Part shown: piece by piece, positions 25,501 through 33,449 of the stretch
Layout: every line of letters begins with the position of its first letter
Position numbering within the stretch: position 1 is the stretch's first letter
The notes under the pieces: generated by a model
Told to the model about the DNA's origin: nothing
Seen by the model: the letters and a program-made list of their open reading frames with translations, nothing else
Databases searched by the model: none
DNA from: Paractinoplanes pyxinae
Lineage (GTDB): Bacteria; Actinomycetota; Actinomycetes; Mycobacteriales; Micromonosporaceae
Direction: 5' to 3'
Assembly: GCF_026626335.1 (NCBI RefSeq)
Contig: NZ_JAPNTZ010000006.1
Coordinates: forward strand, 434,001-498,000
DNA: 64,000 bases
Translations under genes and position numbers: made by a program

Positions 25501-26284
25501 CCTTCTCCCAGGCCCGCAGGTTGTCGGTCCGCTCGGCCAGGGTGGCGGCGATCGCGTCCACCGCGTCGCCGCCCAGGGCCAGCCGCAGGGGCGCGTCCGG
25601 GCTGTTCACCGCCTCGAGGATCGCGGCCGCGGCAAGGGCCGGGTCGCCCGGCTGGTTGCCGTCCATGCTGTCGACGGCGGCCCGGGTCTGGGCGGTCGAG
25701 GCGGCGTAGGCGTCGATCGTGCGCGAGCGTTGCATCCGGCCGCCGCCGAACTCGGTGCGGAAGGCCCCCGGCTCGACGATGAGAACTCGTACGCCGAAGG
25801 GCGCGACCTCGGCCGCGAGCGCTTCCGACACGCCTTCGAGGGCGAACTTGGCGGCGCAGTAGGCGCCGAAGCCGGGCATCGTGACCTGGCCGCCCATCGA
25901 GCTGATCTGCACGAACGTGCCGCTCCCCTGGGCCCGCAGGTGCGGCAGCGCGGCCTTGGTCACCGTGACCGCGCCGAAGAACATCACCTCCATGACCGCC
26001 CGCAGCTCGGCCATCGTGAACTCCTCGACCGCGCCGACGCTGCCGTGCCCGGCGTTGTTCACCACCACGTCGATCCGGCCCAGCTCCCGTACGGCCTCGG
26101 CCACCACCCTTTCGACCTGCTGCTCGTCGGTCACGTCCAAGGCCGCCGTACGTGTCGCGCCCAGCCCGGCCAACGTCTCGGGCCGCCGCGCCGTGGCGAA
26201 AACCTGATCTCCCGCTCCCAGGGCGGCCCGGGCGATCGCCTGCCCGAACCCCGCCGAACACCCCGTGATGAGCCAATTCTTCAT
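25475..26284 (-). CDS. SDR-family oxidoreductase
   Basis: This 269-residue classical SDR has ITGCSAGFGQA (TGxxxGxG), VVNNAG, ISSMGG with Ser, and YCAAKFALEG (Tyr-x3-Lys). It is of the group with an ARR at the end of beta-2 (FATARRPE), suggesting NADP(H). ATG 26284 is preceded by GGTGGAG. It is divergent from a LysR regulator (70-bp gap), the likely controller. Substrate unknown. Confidence 0.9.
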   Translation of the reverse strand: MKNWLITGCSAGFGQAIARAALGAGDQVFATARRPETLAGLGATRTAALDVTDEQQVERVVAEAVRELGRIDVVVNNAGHGSVGAVEEFTMAELRAVMEVMFFGAVTVTKAALPHLRAQGSGTFVQISSMGGQVTMPGFGAYCAAKFALEGVSEALAAEVAPFGVRVLIVEPGAFRTEFGGGRMQRSRTIDAYAASTAQTRAAVDSMDGNQPGDPALAAAAILEAVNSPDAPLRLALGGDAVDAIAATLAERTDNLRAWEKVSRGTAAG

Positions 26285-26340
26285 GGCTCCACCCTGTCCG
26301 CGAGCCGGGCGACGCTCCAACATCGACTGCCTGACCCGGC

Positions 26341-26346
26341 TACAGT
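26341..26346 (+). promoter_or_regulatory. Predicted -10 element TACAGT of lysR
   Basis: TACAGT lies 8 nt before the GTG at 26355 with no Shine-Dalgarno. It is in the short SDR/lysR divergent promoter region, where LysR would also bind. Confidence 0.35.
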
Positions 26347-26354
26347 CCACGCCT

Positions 26355-27245
26355 GTGAGCGTCGAACTCCGCCACCTGCGCTATTTCGTAGCCGTCGCCG
26401 AGCAGTCGAGCTTCGGCCGGGCCGCCCAGCGGCTGCACATCGCTCAGCAGTCCCTGTCGCAGCAGATCGCCACCTTGGAAAGGCTTCTGGGCGTACGTCT
26501 TTTCGACCGGGACAGCCGCGGCACGAGGCTCACGGCGGCCGGGTCGGCCTTTCTGCCGTCCGCCCGCGAGATCCTGCACCGCGTCGAGGTGGCCATTGCT
26601 GACGTACGCCGGGTGGCCGGCACGCTCGACCTGGCGTTCCTGGAGTCGACGGCCAACTACATGCTGCCGCCGGTGGTCCGGGCCGTGCGGGAACGCTTCC
26701 CCAGCGCGACGCTGACCACCCACAACGTGCCGATCGCGGAGCTGGTGGCCGGGCTGCGCGAGGGCCGGTACGACGCCGCGTTCACCCGGCCGCCCGCGGT
26801 GCCCGACCTGCGGACCCGGGTGCTGGTCAGCGAGCCGGTCTGCATCGCCGTGCCGGACGGGCACCCGCTGGCCGCCCGGGAATCGGTGCGGCTGGCCGAC
26901 CTGTCCGGGGAGAACTGGGTGCTCACCCCACGCACCTCGTGGCCGCCATGGCACGAGAAGTACGACCGGGACTTCGCGGCGGCCGGGTTCGAGCCGCGCG
27001 TGGTGCAGCGGGCGGCCGGGGTGCCGAACCTGCTCGGGCTGGTCGCGGCCGGCGTCGGGGTCACCTGGCTGGCTCAGTCGGCGCGCAGCATCCGGCGGGG
27101 TGGCGTGACCTTCGTACCGCTGGCGGGTGAGGTCGCCCAGACCGTTGTCGCCTGGCTGCCCGGCCACGACAACCCGCTGCTGCCCGGCCTCTTGGAACTG
27201 GCCGACGACCTGGCGCGCACGCTGGACCTGACGACCTGGGGTTGA
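26355..27245 (+). CDS. LysR-family transcriptional regulator
   Basis: This 296-residue regulator begins VELRHLRYFVAVAEQSSFGR and has the LysR winged helix (residues about 1-60, LHIAQQSLSQQIATLERLLG). A periplasmic-binding-fold effector domain follows. GTG 26355 is chosen because the conserved N-terminus starts there. It is divergent from an SDR gene, the usual target arrangement. The effector is unknown. Confidence 0.93.
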   Translation: MSVELRHLRYFVAVAEQSSFGRAAQRLHIAQQSLSQQIATLERLLGVRLFDRDSRGTRLTAAGSAFLPSAREILHRVEVAIADVRRVAGTLDLAFLESTANYMLPPVVRAVRERFPSATLTTHNVPIAELVAGLREGRYDAAFTRPPAVPDLRTRVLVSEPVCIAVPDGHPLAARESVRLADLSGENWVLTPRTSWPPWHEKYDRDFAAAGFEPRVVQRAAGVPNLLGLVAAGVGVTWLAQSARSIRRGGVTFVPLAGEVAQTVVAWLPGHDNPLLPGLLELADDLARTLDLTTWG

Positions 27246-27263
27246 TTTTCTGCGGGCGTCTTC

Positions 27264-28148
27264 TCAGAAACGGGCGAACGAGCGGATCGGCATGCGAGGG
27301 CCGAACTTGGGGGCGCCGATGCCGCCGTGGGCCAGCAGGTCGCACACGCGGGCACGGTGCCCGCGGAACGGCTCCAGCAGCTCCAGCATCCGGTCGTCGG
27401 TGCCGCGCGCCTCACCGGCCAGCGCCCACGCGACCGTGTTCGGGATGTGGAAGTCGCCGACGCTCACGGCATCGGCGTCACCGTAGGCCACCCGCACGAC
27501 CTCGGCCGCCGTCCACACCCCGATGCCGGGCAGCGCCATCAGCCGGCGCGTGGCCTCGACCGAGTCGGCGCACTCCTCGAGGCGGGCGGCCACCACAGCC
27601 GCGCGTTGCAGGGCCTGGGTGCGGCGCTGCTCCATCCCGTACGGATGAAAGACCCAGTACGGCGTCGCGGCGATCACGGCCGGGTCGGGCGGCAGCATCA
27701 GCTCGCGCGGCCCCGGCGCCGGATCGCTGAGGTTCTGGCAGATCATGCGATACGCCCGGTGAGCCTCTTTGCCGGTGACCTTCTGCTCGAGCACGGCGCG
27801 CAGGACGCTGCGGAACACCAGGCCGGTCGACGGCATCCGGATGCCCTCGAACGTACGGGCCAGGCGTTTGACCAACGGGTGAGCGGCGGCCAGATCGAGA
27901 AAGCCGGCGACGTCGTCCCGCAGGCCGGCGATGGCGTCGGCGCGGTCGAGGATCCACTGCTCACCCGGCCCGTACCCGGTAGCGACCAGGTCTTTGCCGT
28001 CGCGCGCGAGGTGCAGGGTGGCCGGGCCTTCGGGCGTACGGGCGGTGAGCCACAGCTCGTCGCCGGTGAACACGCCGCACGGGTCGTGCCGGGGCACCAG
28101 CAGCGACCGGACCGAGGCGCCGAAGTGGTAGCGCTCCGGTGTCGTCAT
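27264..28148 (-). CDS. AlkA-like DNA-3-methyladenine glycosylase (HhH-GPD)
   Basis: This protein of about 294 residues removes alkylated bases from DNA. It has the helix-hairpin-helix LPGIGVWTAAEVV and the catalytic Asp in VSVGDFHIPN. The upstream motif VLEQKVTGKEAHRAY is typical for the HhH-GPD fold. The N-terminal beta domain is AlkA-like. No 4Fe-4S cysteines are present, so it is not of the Nth/MutY type. ATG 28148 is used; ATG 28196 (16 codons longer) is the alternative, and neither has a strong Shine-Dalgarno. Confidence 0.88.
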   Translation of the reverse strand: MTTPERYHFGASVRSLLVPRHDPCGVFTGDELWLTARTPEGPATLHLARDGKDLVATGYGPGEQWILDRADAIAGLRDDVAGFLDLAAAHPLVKRLARTFEGIRMPSTGLVFRSVLRAVLEQKVTGKEAHRAYRMICQNLSDPAPGPRELMLPPDPAVIAATPYWVFHPYGMEQRRTQALQRAAVVAARLEECADSVEATRRLMALPGIGVWTAAEVVRVAYGDADAVSVGDFHIPNTVAWALAGEARGTDDRMLELLEPFRGHRARVCDLLAHGGIGAPKFGPRMPIRSFARF

Positions 28149-28214
28149 CCTGCGGCTCACCGGGACACTGTGCCACTTCCGCCGCCCATTGCCCACTCAC
28201 CGACGGTGAACAGG

Positions 28215-28252
28215 CCGATGGCCCTGACCGCGCTCCCGGTCAGGGCCATCGG
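28215..28252. terminator. Perfect 16-bp hairpin, likely terminator
   Basis: CCGATGGCCCTGACCG (28215-28230) pairs perfectly with its complement at 28237-28252 around a 6-nt loop. It lies downstream of the minus-strand repeat-protein gene and upstream of the glycosylase. It lacks a T-run, as is common for actinobacterial terminators. Confidence 0.7.
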
Positions 28253-28255
28253 AGG

Positions 28256-28289
28256 GGACGTCCGGACACCCGAGTGGTCCGGAACGTCC
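28256..28289. terminator. Second hairpin of a three-hairpin array
   Basis: A 12-bp stem with one bulged A (28256-28267 with 28277-28289) closes a 9-nt loop, 3 bp from the previous hairpin. Confidence 0.55.
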
Positions 28290-28360
28290 TAGGAGCTACC
28301 GCTGCTGTCGTCCGTCAGGGGGAAGGGCGACCGCCCGGAGGGCGACGGGGGGTCCCTTCG

Positions 28361-28390
28361 GGGACGGGGCCATGTCGGTGACCCCGTCCC
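28361..28390. terminator. Third hairpin, next to the repeat-protein stop
   Basis: GGGACGGGG (28361-28369) pairs with CCCCGTCCC (28382-28390) around 12 nt, about 43 bp after the minus-strand stop at 28433. It is the closest terminator candidate for the surface-protein operon. Confidence 0.5.
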
Positions 28391-28432
28391 GTCCGGGTTC
28401 GCCTCCGGGTACGAGCGGCGAAGCTCCTTGGA

Positions 28433-29749
28433 TCAGCGGCGTCCGCCGCGGACGGTGATGCGGACCACGTCGAAGGCCGGCGTCTGGTTGGCGCGGACCA
28501 TCATCGGGATGCGGTGCGAGCCGTCACCGGCCCACGAGGCGCACTGCGCGGTGCCCGCGTTGGGCAGACCCGGGACCTGGATGTTGACCGAGTCGGGGGT
28601 CGCGCCACCACGGCTGTCCTCGGTCGCCACGAAGAACGCGGGAACCGGGTCGGGCGCCGGGGCCTCGTTGGTGTTGGCCAGCATGCGGCAGGCGGTGTGG
28701 AAGTGACCGCGGACCAGGCCGTTGGCCAGGACCGAGCTCTCCACGTAGTAGCCACCGGCGCCGGCCGCGAGGAAGCGGTCACGGATCAGGTTGCGGGTGC
28801 TGACGGTCAGCGTGAACGGCTGGTTCGGCGCCACCGAGCGCGGGGCCCGGGTGATCAGCAGCGTCGGGTTGGCGTTGGCCTCGCCGACCTCACCGAACTC
28901 GGTCGAGACGCAGTGGCTGCCTTCCTGGAAGCCGGTGTGCGGGCTCAGGTTGCTGGTGTCACAGCTGTTGGTCAGAACGCCCAGGCCGGCGCCGGGGGGC
29001 GGGGTGGTCTGCTCCTCGGTGGGCTCGGGGTCGGGCTGGTTCTCGCCGCCGTTGCCCTGCTCGCCGTTACCCTGCTCGCCGTTGCCCTGGCCGTTGTCAC
29101 CGCCGTTGCCCTGCTCGCCGTTACCCTGCTCGCCGTTGCCCTGGCCGTTGTCACCGCCGTTGCCCTGCTCGCCGTTGCCCTGGCCCTCTTCGCCGTTGCC
29201 CTGGCCGTTGTCGCCGTTGCCCTGCTCGCCGTTGCCCTGGCCGTTGTCGCCATTGCCCTGGCCGTTGTCGCCGTTGCCCTCTTCGCCGTTGCCCTGACCC
29301 TCTTCGCCGGTGCCGGCGCTCGGGTCGGCGGCCGGGGCGGTCGTCGCGGCCTCGGTCGGCGGGGTCTGGTTGCCGCCGTTGTTGTTGCCGTTGTTGCCGA
29401 CGTTGTTCATCACCCAGTTGCGGCAGCGCGTGCGCAGCGTCTGGGTCGACACCGTCTCGCCGGCGCCGTCGTCCGCGTGCTGGGTCACCTTGCCCCCGTT
29501 GGGGCCACCGTTGGTGGTGTAGGTGCCCTTGCGCGTCTCCGTCGAGAGCTTGGCGCGCTGCGGAGCCTGAACGTTGTCACACGCGGCCAGAGCCTTCTTC
29601 TGGTTGCGGTCGGTGCTCGCGTTGGAGACCTGGGTGACGGTCACGATGCCGCCGAAGGCCACCAGCGTGGCAGCCACCGCGATGATGCGGCGCTTGCCGG
29701 AGAACCAGTTGTTGCTCCTGGATGCGCGCCGGTACTTGGACCTTCGCAT
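28433..29749 (-). CDS. Exported Gly/Asn-rich repeat protein of unknown function
   Basis: I do not recognise a family. The 438-residue protein has a basic N-terminus and a hydrophobic signal or anchor (RRIIAVAATLVAFGGIVTV, residues about 20-38), a linker, a low-complexity region of GNGEQ/GNGDN/GNGGDN repeats (residues about 145-240), a PEPTEEQTTPPP spacer, and a C-terminal globular domain (about 255-438) containing three cysteines and YYVESSVLANG. No sortase motif or C-terminal membrane segment is present. It is the last gene of a unit with a DUF4142 protein (42-bp gap) and a lipoprotein, beside an ECF sigma/anti-sigma pair. A structural or adhesive envelope role is an inference. Confidence 0.8.
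   Translation of the reverse strand: MRRSKYRRASRSNNWFSGKRRIIAVAATLVAFGGIVTVTQVSNASTDRNQKKALAACDNVQAPQRAKLSTETRKGTYTTNGGPNGGKVTQHADDGAGETVSTQTLRTRCRNWVMNNVGNNGNNNGGNQTPPTEAATTAPAADPSAGTGEEGQGNGEEGNGDNGQGNGDNGQGNGEQGNGDNGQGNGEEGQGNGEQGNGGDNGQGNGEQGNGEQGNGGDNGQGNGEQGNGEQGNGGENQPDPEPTEEQTTPPPGAGLGVLTNSCDTSNLSPHTGFQEGSHCVSTEFGEVGEANANPTLLITRAPRSVAPNQPFTLTVSTRNLIRDRFLAAGAGGYYVESSVLANGLVRGHFHTACRMLANTNEAPAPDPVPAFFVATEDSRGGATPDSVNIQVPGLPNAGTAQCASWAGDGSHRIPMMVRANQTPAFDVVRITVRGGRR
29047..29154. repeat. Perfect 54-bp tandem duplication in the Gly/Asn-rich region
   Basis: Bases 29047-29100 are repeated exactly at 29101-29154 (18 codons each). Shorter related units continue to about 29310. Exact identity at synonymous sites implies recent duplication. 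Confidence 0.9.
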
Positions 29750-29791
29750 GGGGTGACACCTTTCTCTTGCGCGATGGGGACGCAGCTGGGG

Positions 29792-30586
29792 CTACCGCGC
29801 CCGGAAGATGCGCATGGACGTGATGACGCCGGCCACGAGCGCGGCCGCGAGGACGAGCAGGATCACGGTGGTGCTGACGCCCGGGATGCCGCCGCTGCTG
29901 CTGGCGGCCGCGAGCATCTGCCCGTCCACCGGAACCGGACCGCTGCCGGGGTTCGCGGGGGCGGGAGCTGTGGGAAGCGCCGCGTAGTCGACGATGTTGC
30001 TCGACTCCAGCAGCGTCATGTGGGTCATGACGAACTGGTTCGCCTCCTGGGCCAGCTTGCGCACGGAGTCGTTGCGCGTGGAGGCCCGGATGGTGGCGAT
30101 GGCCGGGAAGATCTTGCCGTGCGCGGCCCGGAGCCGGTCGATGAAGATCTGGTCGAACGTCGTGGCGTTCGCGTCCTTCATCTCCTGCAGCCAGAACTGC
30201 TGATCGCTGTTCGGCTTGGCCGGCAGGTCGATGTTCAGCTTCTTGGCGGTGGAGCGGTCGAGCGCGTCCAGAACCACGTGCTGCTCGGCGATCGACTTGC
30301 CGATCTTCACCACGCGCGGGTCGTTCGACTTCTCCTGGGCCATGTTGCCGGCCGGGATCTCCCAGAGACCGGCCAGCCGCACCTTGATGACAAAGTCCTT
30401 GTCGGCGTCGCTGATCGCGCCGACACCCTTGTTGCTCAGGCCGTTCGACGACGGGACCGGGATCGGTCCGCTGTCGCCGGGCGCGGCCTGAGCGGGGGTG
30501 AAGGGCGCGACCAGGAACGTCAGAACCGCCGCGGAAATGCCCACCAACCAACGCGTCGAGCGGCGCGTAGAGCGAGCGGTAAGCAT
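29792..30586 (-). CDS. DUF4142 protein with signal peptide and C-terminal membrane anchor
   Basis: This 264-residue protein has a signal peptide (LVGISAAVLTFLVAPFTPAQA), a DUF4142 ferritin-like helical domain (residues about 58-200), a Pro/Ala spacer, and a C-terminal membrane helix (TTVILLVLAAALVAGVITS) followed by RIFRAR. The domain would face outwards, tethered to the membrane. DUF4142 has no established biochemical function. GGAGG lies 10 nt before the ATG. It is 46 bp after a COG4315 lipoprotein gene and 42 bp before a repeat-protein gene, all probably one transcript. Confidence 0.88.
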   Translation of the reverse strand: MLTARSTRRSTRWLVGISAAVLTFLVAPFTPAQAAPGDSGPIPVPSSNGLSNKGVGAISDADKDFVIKVRLAGLWEIPAGNMAQEKSNDPRVVKIGKSIAEQHVVLDALDRSTAKKLNIDLPAKPNSDQQFWLQEMKDANATTFDQIFIDRLRAAHGKIFPAIATIRASTRNDSVRKLAQEANQFVMTHMTLLESSNIVDYAALPTAPAPANPGSGPVPVDGQMLAAASSSGGIPGVSTTVILLVLAAALVAGVITSMRIFRAR

Positions 30587-30632
30587 TTTCTCTCAACCTC
30601 CGGATCAGCGAATTCTTTAAAAGACTTTTAAC

Positions 30633-31370
30633 TCAGTAGCTGTAGTCACTGCCCGTGCCGCCGGCGTCACCGGCGTCACCGGAATCGGCGTCGGAATCAC
30701 CCGCGGAATCGTCGGCGGGCGGGGCGACCGGCTTGGACACCTTGGGCAGACAGGTCAGGTTCTTGGCGCCGTCGGGCTGAATGACGAACCAGGTCCCGTT
30801 GACGTTCTGGCCCTTCCAGTTACCGGGCTTCTTGTCACCGATGTAGGTGTAGAGCGGCCAGCCCTTGAGGGTCAGCTGCTTGGTGCCGTCGGCCCGGGTG
30901 ACCGTGCCGACGAGCTTCGAGTCGACGCCCTTGAGGGTCGGCTTGCCGTCGTTGGTCAGCGAGGGCGGCCAGACCTCGGCGCAGTCACCGACACAGTTCG
31001 ACTTGGCCGGGTTGTTGCCGTCGTTGTCGAAGCGGTAGAGCACGAAGCCCTCGTCGTTCGTCACGACCTTGCCCATGCGGGCCACCTTGGTGCCGGTCAG
31101 CTTCGAGGTGACCTCGTCCTCGCTGAGCTCGGGGGCGGCGTCGGCGGCGGCCGGCGGGGCCGTCGCGTCTGGGTCGGACGGGGCGCCCGTGGCGGCCGGG
31201 TCCTCCGGGCTCGCGGTGGCGCCGGCCGTGGCCGCCACATTGTCCGAGGCGGGCTCGGCGGCGTTGCCGTAGTCGGCGGCGTTGTATCCCTTCGGGGCAC
31301 AGCCGGTCACTGCGAACGCCGCGGCGATTGCGGCGCCGACGACCATCAACTTTCGCTTCTCCGGTAGCAC
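30633..31370 (-). CDS. COG4315-type lipoprotein with two YxFxxD/YxYxxD repeats
   Basis: This 245-residue lipoprotein has a signal peptide ending in the lipobox VTGC (residue 21-24). An acidic Ala/Pro-rich spacer follows. Two copies of the Lipoprotein_15 (secreted repeat) motif come next: LYRFDNDGNN with CVGDCAEVWPP, and LYTYIGDKKPGNW. The C-terminus is Asp/Gly-rich. GTG 31370 is chosen because GGAGGGCAA precedes it; a longer frame adds 29 unlike residues. It is probably anchored on the outer face of the membrane. The family has been linked with redox or metal roles in some species, but the function is unproven. It heads the lipoprotein/DUF4142/repeat-protein unit. Confidence 0.85.
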   Translation of the reverse strand: MLPEKRKLMVVGAAIAAAFAVTGCAPKGYNAADYGNAAEPASDNVAATAGATASPEDPAATGAPSDPDATAPPAAADAAPELSEDEVTSKLTGTKVARMGKVVTNDEGFVLYRFDNDGNNPAKSNCVGDCAEVWPPSLTNDGKPTLKGVDSKLVGTVTRADGTKQLTLKGWPLYTYIGDKKPGNWKGQNVNGTWFVIQPDGAKNLTCLPKVSKPVAPPADDSAGDSDADSGDAGDAGGTGSDYSY

Positions 31371-31508
31371 TTGCCCTCCCAGGCTTTCTGTCTGTCTGGC
31401 GTTTCCGGGCTGTAGTACGAGGGCAAGGTCGCGACGGTTGAAGAAAGTTCCCATCAATTTCCGAGTTTTTGGCGGCGGGCGGCCGGAGCTGCTTCTCTAA
31501 GAAAAAAC

Positions 31509-31540
31509 AAAGGATCCCGGCCGTTCGGCCGGGATCCTTT
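31509..31540 (-). terminator. Intrinsic terminator after the anti-sigma gene
   Basis: A perfect 14-bp stem (AAAGGATCCCGGCC at 31509-31522, complement 31527-31540) with a 4-nt loop is followed on the minus strand by TTTGTTTTTTC. This is a classical factor-independent terminator 17 bp after the anti-sigma stop, so the lipoprotein needs its own promoter. Confidence 0.92.
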
Positions 31541-31556
31541 ATCGGTACTGAAGCGG

Positions 31557-32333
31557 TTACGGAACGCGAACCAGCGTCTGACCGGCGCCGCTCTCGGTGA
31601 CCTCTTGCACCTGGATGTGCGCGATGTTGTCGCGCGGCGTCGAGGTGATCGCCTGCAGCAGCAGCGGCTCCGGGTTGGCCGCGGTGCCCCAGCCCCGGTC
31701 GCCCACCTTCCACGAGACGAGCGGCTCGCTCGTGCCGTCGGTGTGCACCGCGACCAGGCGGCAAACCTTGGGGCCCTGGATGTTGGAGATGGCGAACTGG
31801 ATCTGCGTTCCCCAGTCCTTCTTCTCCAGACCCACCGTGGCGGCCACGCCCGTGCGCGGGTCGCTGCCGGACAGCGACTCGCCGGCCAGCGCGGTGCCGC
31901 CGATGCCGACGCCGTCCGTGTTGGGCAGCGGGTCGAGCTGGGTGCTGTCGCGCTGGGCGGTGTTCGCGGTGGCCGGGTCGCTCTTGTCGCCGAGCACCGA
32001 GCCGCCGACGAAGAACGCGCCGATCGACAGCATCGCGAAGATGACCACGGCCGCGGCCAGCGAGTAGAGCCGCCGGCTGTTGGCCCGGTGGCGCTCGCGA
32101 GAGGCCTCGCCGATCACCTTCTGCAGCATGAAGCCGTCGCGCCGGGTCTCCTCGGCGACGATCACCGAGTTCGCGTCGACGTCGGCCAGCAGATCGGCGA
32201 CCTCGACGAACGACTCGAGCTCGAACGCGCATCGCGGGCATTCGATCAGATGGTCCTCGAACTGCGCGGCGTCACGTTCGTCGAGCACGCCCAAGGCGTA
32301 CGACGCCACATCGAAGTGGTCTTCCTGGGTCAT
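31557..32333 (-). CDS. Membrane-bound anti-sigma factor with zinc-finger-type ZAS domain
   Basis: This 258-residue protein begins with an anti-sigma domain carrying the HxxxCxxC motif (HLIECPRC) at residues about 28-35. One membrane helix (YSLAAAVVIFAMLSIGAFFVG, near residues 90-110, quoted in part) and an extracytoplasmic RskA-like domain follow. It should hold the adjacent ECF sigma factor inactive until an envelope signal triggers release. Its ATG overlaps the sigma stop (ATGA), giving coupled synthesis. A strong terminator follows. Confidence 0.92.
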   Translation of the reverse strand: MTQEDHFDVASYALGVLDERDAAQFEDHLIECPRCAFELESFVEVADLLADVDANSVIVAEETRRDGFMLQKVIGEASRERHRANSRRLYSLAAAVVIFAMLSIGAFFVGGSVLGDKSDPATANTAQRDSTQLDPLPNTDGVGIGGTALAGESLSGSDPRTGVAATVGLEKKDWGTQIQFAISNIQGPKVCRLVAVHTDGTSEPLVSWKVGDRGWGTAANPEPLLLQAITSTPRDNIAHIQVQEVTESGAGQTLVRVP

Positions 32334-33013
32334 TCGGTCACCCCCCGCTGCTGCAACGCCGTCCGCAACGCACGCAGAGCGTAATACACCCGTGACTTGG
32401 CGGTGCCCAACGGAAGGTTGAGCTTCTCCGCCGCCTCCGGCACCGTGCGGCCCCGGAAGTACGTCTCGATGAGGATCTCGCGGTGCGACTGGCTGAGTTC
32501 GCGCAGCGCGTCGGAGACCGTCATCGACTGCAGAACGCGGTCGGTTTCATCGGACTGGGTGGGGAAGCTCTCGAGCTCACGGTCGTAGGTCTCGGCCGGC
32601 CGGGCGCTCGCGCTGCGGTGGTCGTCGATCGCGATCCGCCGCGCCACGGTCACCAGCCACGGGCGCAGCGACTGCTGCCCCTGGGCGCCGAGCCGGTGCG
32701 CGTTGCGCCAGGCCCGGAGCAACGTCTCCTGCACGATGTCCTCGGCGCGCTGGCGGTCACCACCGGTCAGGCGCAGCACGAACATCAGCAACGGCCCCGC
32801 ATGCTCCTCGTAGAGCATCTTGACCAGAGTGTCCTCGTGACTGGCCCCCGCCGGGGGCGCGGCCTCATGCCGCGGCGCCTGCCGGGGAATCACTGAACCA
32901 CCATCGCCCGCACTACGGCCTCCGTCGAGTGACTGCCACCGTCCACCGGAATGCTGCTGTGTCATCAGGCGCACCCCGCCTGGCGCCAGCCGATGTTCGG
33001 CCACCGCATGCAT
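32330..33013 (-). CDS. ECF-type RNA polymerase sigma factor
   Basis: This 227-residue sigma factor has region 2 (YEEHAGPLLMFVLRLTGGD, QRAEDIVQETLLRAW, then RPWLVTVARRIAIDDHR) and region 4 (LSQSHREILIETYFRGRTV, AEKLNLPLGTAKSRVYYAL). The N-terminal 60 residues are Gly/Ala-rich and variable. ATG 33013 is chosen for the GGAGG 5 nt upstream; ATG 32965 is an alternative. It is cotranslated with its anti-sigma factor. Nearby exported-protein genes are plausible regulon members. Confidence 0.93.
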   Translation of the reverse strand: MHAVAEHRLAPGGVRLMTQQHSGGRWQSLDGGRSAGDGGSVIPRQAPRHEAAPPAGASHEDTLVKMLYEEHAGPLLMFVLRLTGGDRQRAEDIVQETLLRAWRNAHRLGAQGQQSLRPWLVTVARRIAIDDHRSASARPAETYDRELESFPTQSDETDRVLQSMTVSDALRELSQSHREILIETYFRGRTVPEAAEKLNLPLGTAKSRVYYALRALRTALQQRGVTE

Positions 33014-33449
33014 CGATACCTCCACCCGGCGTTTTCCCCGTCGCCTGAGATACGGCCGAGGACCGCCCTCGGGATCAACGCGGACGGGAAAATTTCGGGG
33101 AGCGGTCTCAAACGATCCTCCGCGGTCGTGTGGGGGGTCACGAGGCGCATCGGCAGGCGATCCGAATCAATCGATCTGCACCGATATGACAGCCAGGGCA
33201 GCCGAATAATACTCAGCCACACGGGCCCCATGAAATACGCAGTTGAGCAGGGTCGACGCACTGGCGGTGCGGCGTTACCGGAAAGTAGGCAAACGAAAAC
33301 GCAGCGTCCCCGTCTCACACTTCGGGAGCGCTCCCACGGCCGCGTCTCGCCCGTTCGGAGGATGTCTGACCGTCATCCGGCCTCTTCGAGCGGTCCCCGC
33401 CCCAATCGCCCCGAAAAGCGCCTTCAGTCGGATCTAGCGCACAAATCAA
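33014..33449. other. 436-bp intergenic region upstream of the sigma factor gene
   Basis: No convincing gene is seen. It holds a near-perfect CebR-type box (33323-33336) and, reading on the minus strand, GGTAAC (33274-33279) followed 15 nt later by CGTC (33255-33258). The latter spacing resembles an ECF promoter and could drive the sigma operon. Confidence 0.4.
33323..33336. promoter_or_regulatory. CebR-like box CGGGAGCGCTCCCA (13 of 14 match)
   Basis: This differs only at the first base from the cellulase-linked box at 8601. It lies about 310 bp upstream of the sigma factor start, with no cellulase or sugar-transport gene adjacent. The target gene is unclear. Confidence 0.5.
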
